From contig NZ_AUHI01000005.1 in assembly GCF_000423105.1 (NCBI RefSeq), positions 124,001 to 188,000 of the forward strand: 64,000 nt of DNA. Reading direction: 5' to 3'. Made by a program: the position numbers and the translations under genes. Of this stretch, positions 58,097 through 64,000 are shown one piece after another (positions within the stretch are counted from its first letter, which is position 1; each line of letters starts with the position of its first letter). A model generated the notes under the pieces. It worked only from the letters and a program-made list of their open reading frames with translations. It had not been told where the DNA came from and did not search any database. This DNA comes from Halalkalibacillus halophilus DSM 18494. Its GTDB lineage: Bacteria; Bacillota; Bacilli; Bacillales; Alkalibacillaceae.

Positions 58097-58850
58097 CCAC
58101 TTCCCCTACCATTTGTTCTAATGGATCAATATATTCGGTACCCTGTTGCATGCCTAAATATAAATGATGTACGCCGATCTGATCATCGGGTTTTATCGTT
58201 GCAATAGAACGATTGGGTTGTACAAACTGATAATGAAAAACATCAATTTCATTTAATTGCCCATAAATGGACTTTTTTCCATCCTCATGTTGAATAATGA
58301 TTGTTTTACCTGTATCAGACTTATTTCCTGCAAAGATGACGGTTCCACTTTCTAATGGATAAACGTCCTCTTCCTCTTTCACTTCAATCAACAGGCCTTG
58401 ATTCGCACTTTGAATATTTTCTAACTGAAAACTAGATACAGGAACACCTAGATGATCTGGCGACGATAGGGATTCTTGCTCGTTAAAAGCAGAGGCGAAG
58501 AAGAAAGAGTCAAACCTAGCATTGTACCAGCTTTGAATCGTAGCAAAGGGTAAATCCTCTGTTAGCCATGTTTGCACACTTCCATGGGAGCGCTGAACAG
58601 TTTCATTTGGTGTTTGAAATAATAAGAAAGTTAATAAAAATACACAGCAGGATAACACGAACTTCACTTTCAACGATTGTTTAAAAGAAGGAAGCTTGTC
58701 CATTTCATATGCCGGGTCTGACATTACCCCATGCTTTTCCTCGTCAGTCAAAAAGGACGAGTGTGTGTTTACATGTGGTTTATTTTTGCTAGTCTTACTT
58801 TGCTTTCTTTGTTTAATACGATTACGTACTTCTTTTAAATTATTTTGCAC
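58086..58850 (-). CDS. spoIVFA: Stage IV sporulation protein FA (SpoIVFA)
   Basis: A 254-aa single-pass membrane protein that holds SpoIVFB in check until SpoIVB and CtpB cleave it. A basic cytoplasmic N-terminus (VRNRIKQRKQSKTSKNK) is followed by one membrane helix near 70-88, then a LytM/M23-like domain (GLLIEVKEEEDVYPLESGTVIFAG to IIQHEDGKKSIYGQL) that lacks the full zinc-ligand set and is probably not a peptidase. Overlaps spoIVFB. A weak sigma-E-like element may lie just upstream. Confidence 0.88.
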   Translation of the reverse strand: MQNNLKEVRNRIKQRKQSKTSKNKPHVNTHSSFLTDEEKHGVMSDPAYEMDKLPSFKQSLKVKFVLSCCVFLLTFLLFQTPNETVQRSHGSVQTWLTEDLPFATIQSWYNARFDSFFFASAFNEQESLSSPDHLGVPVSSFQLENIQSANQGLLIEVKEEEDVYPLESGTVIFAGNKSDTGKTIIIQHEDGKKSIYGQLNEIDVFHYQFVQPNRSIATIKPDDQIGVHHLYLGMQQGTEYIDPLEQMVGEVDGN

Positions 58851-58916
58851 CTTCCATCATCCCTTTACTTGTTTGTTCTACTATATTCAGCGCAACAAGC
58901 GGTTATGATGAGAAGA

Positions 58917-58955
58917 TAAAAAGAATCGCTTACAACATTGATTTGTAAGCGATTC
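58917..58955 (-). terminator. minD operon terminator
   Basis: A perfect 13-bp stem (58955-58943 with 58935-58923) and TTTTTATC on the minus strand end the mreBCD-minCD transcript before spoIVFA. Confidence 0.92.
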
Positions 58956-59012
58956 TCTATTATATATTACAATTCTTATTTTCTTTAATCTGATAGGGAA
59001 ATGATTAGGTTA

Positions 59013-59810
59013 TTACTTGCCCATTCCTAACATTTTTTTCATTTTAGACATGAAACCTTGCTCTTCATCAAAAGACATTAAAGGAACTGATTCTCCTAAG
59101 ATTCTACGAGCTATATTTCGATATCCTATCGAAGCTTTGGTATCTGGTTGAAATGCTACCGGATTACCATGATGAGAAGCCTTAATAACATCTTCGTCAT
59201 CCATAATTACACCAAGTAATTCAACAGATAATGTAGATACAATATCATCTACACTTAACATATCTCCTGAGTCCATCATATGTTTTCTAATTCTATTAAT
59301 TATTAGGTGAGGAGCTTCGATTTCTTCCTTTTCTAATAAACCAATAATACGATCAGCATCTCGAACACTCGATTTTTCTGGTGTAGTAACCACTATTGCA
59401 CGGTCTGCACCAGCCACGGCATTTCTATACCCTTGTTCTATTCCAGCGGGACAATCTATTAATATATAATCATAATTTGGCTTTAACTCATCAACGAGTT
59501 TTTTAATGCCTTCGGGAGAAACTTCATTCTTATCGCTAGATTGTGCAGCAGGTAATAAATGAAGGCAATCAAACCTTTTATCTTTAACTAAGGCAGCAGA
59601 AACTTTACATCTTTCTTCAAGTACATCGACAATATCAAAGATAATTCGATTTTCTAAACCTAAAATCACATCTAAGTTTCTTAATCCAATATCCGTATCA
59701 ATTAGGCAGACTTTCTTATCTTGTAAGGCAAGAGCAGTACCAACATTTGCTGTAGTGGTTGTTTTCCCAACTCCACCTTTTCCAGATGTAATTACTATTG
59801 ATTCCCCCAT
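59013..59810 (-). CDS. minD: Septum-site determining ATPase MinD
   Basis: A 265-aa ParA/MinD-family ATPase that holds MinC at the membrane to block polar septation. The deviant Walker A SGKGGVGKTTTTAN is at 9-22, with switch segments DTDIGLRNLD and DCPAGIEQG. The C-terminal amphipathic membrane-targeting helix (FMSKMKKMLGMG) is present. It follows minC by 1 nt. Confidence 0.97.
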   Translation of the reverse strand: MGESIVITSGKGGVGKTTTTANVGTALALQDKKVCLIDTDIGLRNLDVILGLENRIIFDIVDVLEERCKVSAALVKDKRFDCLHLLPAAQSSDKNEVSPEGIKKLVDELKPNYDYILIDCPAGIEQGYRNAVAGADRAIVVTTPEKSSVRDADRIIGLLEKEEIEAPHLIINRIRKHMMDSGDMLSVDDIVSTLSVELLGVIMDDEDVIKASHHGNPVAFQPDTKASIGYRNIARRILGESVPLMSFDEEQGFMSKMKKMLGMGK

Positions 59811-59811
59811 A

Positions 59812-60483
59812 TTAAAATCCCCTTTCTGTAATCTCCACTAAATTCGGACGGATTTTTTGAAGATTATGTACCTCACCTAGTTCGATTTGATAATTCTCTT
59901 CATTAATAAATGCAAACTCTCGTTCAGAGCCTTCCACCTCATAATCCGGTGCACGACTAATTTTATCTGCAATTCTTATTTGACTTGGATTCATATGAGC
60001 CGCTACGACAACCGCATCAGGATTTTCAGGAAAACCAGCATGCACAATCCCTTTTAATTTTCCTAAGACAAAGATATTACCTGTAGCATTCACAGTTGCA
60101 CCAGGATTCACATCGCCTACAATTAGGGCATCTCCATCCACTTTTAACACTTGTCCGGAACGGATCGTTTTTACAAAAGTTTTAACAGTAATCGAATCTA
60201 ACCATTCATTCGCTTCTTTTTTCGTTAACACATTTGATTCTACCGACTTCACTTTCAAATGGCTATTATCTTGAATGATAGCTTTAATATTTTCCTGATC
60301 TTCTTTTGTTATAAAGCGATTCTGACAGTTAACTGTAACTGTTGTTGTATTAGTAGATACATCTGTCGTCACTTTTTCTTTAAGTTCCAATAATAGAGAT
60401 TCAAAATCACAACGATCATCTAAAAATAGAATAATCCCTTCACTGGTTCCTTTCATTGTTAATAATGTTGTTGTTTCAGACAA
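59812..60483 (-). CDS. minC: Septum formation inhibitor MinC
   Basis: A 223-aa FtsZ inhibitor with an N-terminal FtsZ-binding domain (TTLLTMKGTSEGIILFLDD) and a C-terminal beta-helix that dimerises and binds MinD (VKTFVKTIRSGQVLKVDGDALIVGDVNPGA, as SGQVLKVDGDALIVGDVN). The frame is open to 60507, but the TTG at 60483 has GGTGGG at 6 nt and gives the family start, so I use it. It lies between mreD and minD in the mreBCD-minCD cluster. Confidence 0.93.
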   Translation of the reverse strand: MSETTTLLTMKGTSEGIILFLDDRCDFESLLLELKEKVTTDVSTNTTTVTVNCQNRFITKEDQENIKAIIQDNSHLKVKSVESNVLTKKEANEWLDSITVKTFVKTIRSGQVLKVDGDALIVGDVNPGATVNATGNIFVLGKLKGIVHAGFPENPDAVVVAAHMNPSQIRIADKISRAPDYEVEGSEREFAFINEENYQIELGEVHNLQKIRPNLVEITERGF

Positions 60484-60516
60484 TTTATACCCACCCCATG
60501 AAAACAATCATCAAAT

Positions 60517-61041
60517 CTATTTTAACAACTCTTCTTTCCATCTAAAAAGCTTCTTACTAAATATAGGATAAATGATTACTAAAAATACTAGATTAACAAA
60601 TAGTGTTGGTAGCATTCTATTTATCACAAAATCATTCATCTCCATGCTAACTTGCCCTATTAAAGTATATAAACTAAATATAATAAACTCTGCTATAACG
60701 ATTGCAACAACCGCCATTAATAATGTTACTAAAAAGTTTTGATGAAAAAACTTCTTGAATGTATGTACTGTATACAAAGCAAGACTGTATGCTAACAAAT
60801 ACACACCTAAAATATTTGTATATACTAAATCTACTAAGAAGGCAAAAATCAAACCATATATTAATCCAGTATAGGAATTTTCTCGGTCATAAAATACAAC
60901 GATTAATGTTGCAAATATTAAAATCCAATGAGGTATTAAGTAAAAACTACTTAACCACCATTGATCTGGGATTAATCCAATGGCGACACTTTCTAAGACA
61001 AGTAAAGTGAAAAGTACTAACGGAAGTAATAAAACCTTCAT
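60517..61041 (-). CDS. mreD: Rod shape-determining protein MreD
   Basis: A 174-aa membrane protein with five or six predicted helices, part of the MreBCD elongation machinery. The SYTGLIYGLIFAFLVDLVYTNILGVYLLAYSL region (as GLIFAFLVDLVYTNILGVY) carries the family aspartate. It overlaps the mreC stop by 1 nt. Similarity within the family is low, so the call leans on topology and position. Confidence 0.92.
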   Translation of the reverse strand: MKVLLLPLVLFTLLVLESVAIGLIPDQWWLSSFYLIPHWILIFATLIVVFYDRENSYTGLIYGLIFAFLVDLVYTNILGVYLLAYSLALYTVHTFKKFFHQNFLVTLLMAVVAIVIAEFIIFSLYTLIGQVSMEMNDFVINRMLPTLFVNLVFLVIIYPIFSKKLFRWKEELLK

Positions 61042-61904
61042 TACTCTTCCTCCTCATCTATAGAGGGAGAGAAAAGATCACGGTCAATCACCGTCACATT
61101 ACTGATATTCATTAAATCAGCTGCAGGTTCTACATACCCAATCGTTGTTAAACCGTAAGCATCTAACTCAACTGATGTAACTTCTCCAATCAAAAGCCCT
61201 TTTGGAAAGACCCCGCCCATACCTGAGCTAACGACGGTTTGTCCCTCTTCTAATTGGTCTTCATTAGTTAATTCCCGAAAAATTAGTTGTTCTTCTTCAG
61301 ATTGATAACCTTCAATTAATCCAAAAACAGAATCATTACCTTCCACTACAACCGAAATACGATTATCTACATCGAAGCCACTTAACAATTGTACAGTAGA
61401 AGTTAGTTGGGAAGTTTCTATCACTCTCCCAATCAAACCATCACCTGTAGTTACAGCCATATCTTGTGATACTCCATGTTGACTTCCCCGGTTGATCGTT
61501 ACTTGTTCAAACCAACGTTCAGGACTCCTTGCAATAACAGTTCCATTGATAGATTCATAATCACTAATCGATTCACTCAACTCCGTTAAAGATCGCAGGT
61601 CCTCATTCTCATTTTGTAGTTCATTAACTTGATAAGCAAGCGTTTTATAATCTTGCAACTCTTCTTTTAACACCTGGTTTTGGTCGTAAATATTACGGAC
61701 ATCTTGAATGTCGCCTACCACTTCAACAATTGCATTAAAAGGAGTATGTATTAAATTTTGAAAGAAACCTACTGTATCTAACGTAAATTGTGCTGGCAAA
61801 CTTGATTGGCCTCCACCTCTGATGGAATAGCCAATCAATGCAACAACTAAAATGATACTTGCAAGAAATACTATTAACTTTCTCTTTCTTAAAAAGCCTG
61901 GCAT
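61041..61904 (-). CDS. mreC: Rod shape-determining protein MreC
   Basis: A 287-aa protein with a short basic N-terminus (RKRKLIV), a membrane helix (about 9-27), a coiled coil (NQVLKEELQDYKTLAYQVNELQNENEDL region, near 75-102) and an extracytoplasmic double beta-barrel (VIARSPERWFEQVTINRGSQHGV onward). It scaffolds cell-wall elongation with MreB and penicillin-binding proteins. It follows mreB by 18 nt. Confidence 0.96.
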   Translation of the reverse strand: MPGFLRKRKLIVFLASIILVVALIGYSIRGGGQSSLPAQFTLDTVGFFQNLIHTPFNAIVEVVGDIQDVRNIYDQNQVLKEELQDYKTLAYQVNELQNENEDLRSLTELSESISDYESINGTVIARSPERWFEQVTINRGSQHGVSQDMAVTTGDGLIGRVIETSQLTSTVQLLSGFDVDNRISVVVEGNDSVFGLIEGYQSEEEQLIFRELTNEDQLEEGQTVVSSGMGGVFPKGLLIGEVTSVELDAYGLTTIGYVEPAADLMNISNVTVIDRDLFSPSIDEEEE

Positions 61905-61922
61905 AAAAACTGCACCTTCTTA

Positions 61923-62960
61923 CTATAATCTATTTCTCTTAGCAACATTAGGCGAATTTTGAAAATGTTCCATATAATCGAGTGATTTTCCAGTACCTAT
62001 AGCAACACAATCCAGTGGTTCTTCTGCTATAAATACAGGCATTTCTACTGCTTTACTTATAACTTTGTCTAACCCTTTAAGCAAAGCGCCCCCTCCTGTC
62101 AATACTATACCGCGATTCATTATATCACCAGAAAGTTCAGGAGGAGCAGATTCCAACGTCTGCTTAATAGCTTCAATAATTCCTTCTACAGTATCCTTCA
62201 TTGCGTCAACCACTTCTTCGTTAGTGATTTTAACTGTTTGAGGAAGTCCTGTAACTAGACCTCGACCACGAACTTCTATTGGTTCTAAAGTTGAATCGTT
62301 TTTGGCAGAAGCTAGTTCGAATTTCAACCTCTCAGCGGAGGCTTCACCTATTAATAAGCTATGTTGTTTTCTAATAAATTGAATAATTTGCTGGTCCATA
62401 CGATCACCAGCTAATCGGATTGATTTACTTGTAACTGTACCACCCAAAGAAATTATGGCAACTTCTGTTGTTCCTCCACCAATGTCTACAATCATGCTAC
62501 CAGTAGGTTCCCATACAGGTAAACCAGCACCTATTGCAGCAGCAAATGGTTCAGAGATTGGATAAACGTGTTTAGCACCTGCTTGTTTTGTTGCATCGAT
62601 TACTGCGCGTTCTTCTACCATGGTAATGCCAGAAGGAACACAAACCATTACATTTGGCTTTCGTGCAAACCACGCTCTTCGATTATAAACCTTTTCAATA
62701 TAATATTTCATCATTGCAGCGGTGGTATCATAATCAGCAATTACCCCATCTTTCATGGGGCGAATAATGGAAATCGCTCCAGGAGTTTTACCAATCATTT
62801 GCTTTGCCTCATTACCGACTGAAATGATTTCATTAGTGTAGTTATTTACCGCTACAACGGATGGTTCACGTACGACGACCCCTTTACCCTTCACAAAAAC
62901 TAAAGTATTAGCCGTCCCTAAATCAATTCCGAAATCACGATTAAATATAGATGTCCCCAA
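61923..62960 (-). CDS. mreB: Actin-like rod shape protein MreB
   Basis: A 345-aa bacterial actin. The phosphate-binding loops [15 protein letters not shown] (near 11-25) and [16 protein letters not shown], the segment [16 protein letters not shown] and the adenosine motif [11 protein letters not shown] are intact. The start is TTG; the best Shine-Dalgarno, AAAGGA, is fully paired in a small hairpin that touches the start codon. It is the first gene of mreBCD-minCD, separated from radC by a terminator. Confidence 0.96.
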   Translation of the reverse strand: MGTSIFNRDFGIDLGTANTLVFVKGKGVVVREPSVVAVNNYTNEIISVGNEAKQMIGKTPGAISIIRPMKDGVIADYDTTAAMMKYYIEKVYNRRAWFARKPNVMVCVPSGITMVEERAVIDATKQAGAKHVYPISEPFAAAIGAGLPVWEPTGSMIVDIGGGTTEVAIISLGGTVTSKSIRLAGDRMDQQIIQFIRKQHSLLIGEASAERLKFELASAKNDSTLEPIEVRGRGLVTGLPQTVKITNEEVVDAMKDTVEGIIEAIKQTLESAPPELSGDIMNRGIVLTGGGALLKGLDKVISKAVEMPVFIAEEPLDCVAIGTGKSLDYMEHFQNSPNVAKRNRL

Positions 62961-62974
62961 AAGGATCTTCCTTT
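62960..62974 (-). promoter_or_regulatory. SD-sequestering mini-hairpin of mreB
   Basis: On the minus strand AAAGGA (62974-62969), loop AGA, then TCCTTT (62965-62960). The stem pairs the whole Shine-Dalgarno, and its last base is the first base of the TTG start codon. Confidence 0.55.
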
Positions 62975-63040
62975 CTATATGTAGCTTACTCTATTAATGT
63001 ACGCGGAAATCCTTTTGTTCATGAATTGAACCCTAAATAG

Positions 63041-63078
63041 AAAAAGGCGGTAATCACCTGAAAAAACAGATGATTACC
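63041..63078 (-). terminator. Terminator between radC and mreB
   Basis: On the minus strand GGTAATCATCTG (63078-63067) pairs with CAGGTGATTACC (63060-63049, one G-U pair) around a T6 loop, followed by GCCTTTTTC. It should end the radC transcript ahead of mreB. Confidence 0.85.
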
Positions 63079-63167
63079 TTTTAGTTCACCTTATTACATT
63101 ATACGAAAAAAAAACAAAATAGATAGACTAACAATACGTAAATCTATGGGAGATTATAACTAAATTA

Positions 63168-63191
63168 ACTTTAACACATTAATGTTAAAGT
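63168..63191. repeat. Perfect inverted repeat in the radC-mreB gap
   Basis: Two 9-bp arms, ACTTTAACA and TGTTAAAGT, flank a 6-nt centre CATTAA. There is no T tract, so it may be an operator or an RNA structure rather than a terminator. Apart from this repeat and the terminator, the roughly 300-nt gap (62975-63257) shows nothing that I can name. Confidence 0.6.
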
Positions 63192-63257
63192 CTTGGTTGT
63201 TCATCTTATAATTTCCGTAGCCAAAAATAGAATAATACATGAATAGGGCAAATTGCT

Positions 63258-63947
63258 TTATAAGTATCCTTTTTCTTTTAATGAAATGAACTTGCGATCG
63301 CCAATCACTAAGTGATCTAAAAGTTCAATTCCGATTACCTTGCCTGACTCTGATAATCTTTTGGTTACATGTATGTCTTCATTAGAAGGGGACGGATCAC
63401 CTGAGGGGTGGTTGTGAGCACATATGATAGAGGCAGCAGACCTCTTAATTGCTTCTTTAAATACTTCACGAGGGTGGACGATGGACGAATTTAAGCTCCC
63501 AATAAAAATTGTTTGCCGGTGAATGATATTGTTTTTGGTATCTAAGTATAAAGCGACGAAATGTTCTTGTTTCAAACAGCGCATATCTTCCATTAAAAAG
63601 TTAGCCCCATCTTCCGGACTTCTTATTACAAACTGGTCAGTAGTTTTATATGTTTGGATCCGCTTACCTAACTCTAGGGCGGCAAGCAATTGTACCGACT
63701 TAGCAAGACCAATCCCTTTTATTGTTTCAAGTTCATTTATGGAAGCATCTCGCATCATAGCCAACCCATCAAAATGTTTTAAAACATTTGTTGCCAAAGA
63801 TAGTGCGGAAGAACCCCTTGTTCCACTACCTAATAATATCGCAATTAATTCTTGATTAGATAGTGCTTGAGGTCCTGCAGAAATCAATCGTTCGCGGGGT
63901 CGGTCATCTTTAGGTACATCTCTTATAAAAATCGTTTCCGTTGTCAC
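63258..63947 (-). CDS. radC: RadC family JAB-domain protein (YsxA)
   Basis: A 229-aa protein with an N-terminal helix-hairpin-helix region (LETIKGIGLAKSVQLLAALELGKRI) and a JAMM/MPN+ metalloprotease-like domain. The metal motif is HNHPSGDPSPSNED in the segment ICAHNHPSGDPSPS. Despite the name it is not established as a DNA-repair enzyme. It starts with GTG, AGAGG being 8 nt upstream. Conserved neighbour of mreB. Confidence 0.95.
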   Translation of the reverse strand: MTTETIFIRDVPKDDRPRERLISAGPQALSNQELIAILLGSGTRGSSALSLATNVLKHFDGLAMMRDASINELETIKGIGLAKSVQLLAALELGKRIQTYKTTDQFVIRSPEDGANFLMEDMRCLKQEHFVALYLDTKNNIIHRQTIFIGSLNSSIVHPREVFKEAIKRSAASIICAHNHPSGDPSPSNEDIHVTKRLSESGKVIGIELLDHLVIGDRKFISLKEKGYL

Positions 63948-64000
63948 GTCATTTACCTCTTTCCTTTTGACTTTGTTAACGAACAGTCTTGTACTTGAAA

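Noticed and set aside
58086..58850. SpoIVFA as an active M23 endopeptidase
   Set aside because: The LytM-like domain lacks the full set of zinc ligands and the gene context is the sigma-K checkpoint.

Overview
The window is a low-GC Gram-positive chromosome segment from a spore-forming member of the Bacillaceae. Nearly every block matches, in order and strand, the part of the Bacillus subtilis map that runs from yqeL through sda, greA, alaS, hisS-aspS, relA, secDF, ruvAB, obg, rplU and minCD to mreB and radC. Sporulation genes (sigK, sda, rsfA, spoVB, spo0B, spoIVFA, spoIVFB, a coxA-like lipoprotein and a short safA-like LysM protein) make the endospore lifestyle clear. A complete-looking Mrp/Mnh Na+/H+ antiporter locus, an NhaD/ArsB-type transporter, very acidic secreted domains and an RNase E/G homologue (absent from B. 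subtilis) suggest a salt- or alkali-adapted relative such as Gracilibacillus, Oceanobacillus or Virgibacillus. That placement is an inference.

Layout. 1-4.3 kb (minus): yqeG-yqeH-aroE-yhbY-nadD-yqeK-rsfS, a ribosome assembly, shikimate and NAD operon that is cut by the window start. 4.3-4.9 kb (plus): sda with upstream DnaA boxes and an unusually structured leader. 5.0-10.3 kb (plus): mrpA-C-D-E-F-G, without mrpB. 10.4-11.2 kb: an uninterrupted sigK behind a sigma-E-like promoter. 11.2-16.9 kb (minus): ireB-ruvX-yrzB, mltG, yrrM-udk-greA, yrrS-mtnN. 17-19.9 kb: alaS with a T-box leader. 20-27.2 kb (minus): cymR-iscS-mnmA-yrrB-recD2 and rarA. 27.2-28.2 kb: a divergent rsfA, then a 6S RNA gene on the minus strand. 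28.2-31.7 kb: hisS-aspS with a T-box. 31.7-40.6 kb: dtd, rel, apt, recJ, lapA-like yrvD, secDF, comN. 40.6-44.7 kb: spoVB, yrbG, an NhaD/ArsB transporter and yrzE. 44.7-50 kb: yajC, tgt, queA, a DUF2905 gene, ruvB, ruvA and yebC. 50-54.7 kb: an SDR enzyme, the coxA-like gene, nadE, a safA-like gene, obg and spo0B. 54.7-58.9 kb: rpmA, prp and rplU with an L21 leader, then rng, spoIVFB and spoIVFA. 59-64 kb: mreB-mreC-mreD-minC-minD, and radC.

There is no prophage, insertion sequence, CRISPR array or obvious island. The unusual signals lie in gene content and in non-coding structure. Three gene-content points stand out: MrpB is absent from an otherwise intact operon, an RNase E/G homologue lacks the zinc-link cysteines, and rsfA plus a 6S RNA lie where yrvM is expected. 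Five translation-initiation regions (sda, recJ, coxA-like, nadE, mreB) carry hairpins that hide or reposition the Shine-Dalgarno sequence. At recJ a promoter is exactly superimposed on the hairpin.

Start codons were re-chosen in many genes from Shine-Dalgarno spacing; several are GTG or TTG. All family names come from recognising motifs, lengths and gene order by eye. No database search was run.
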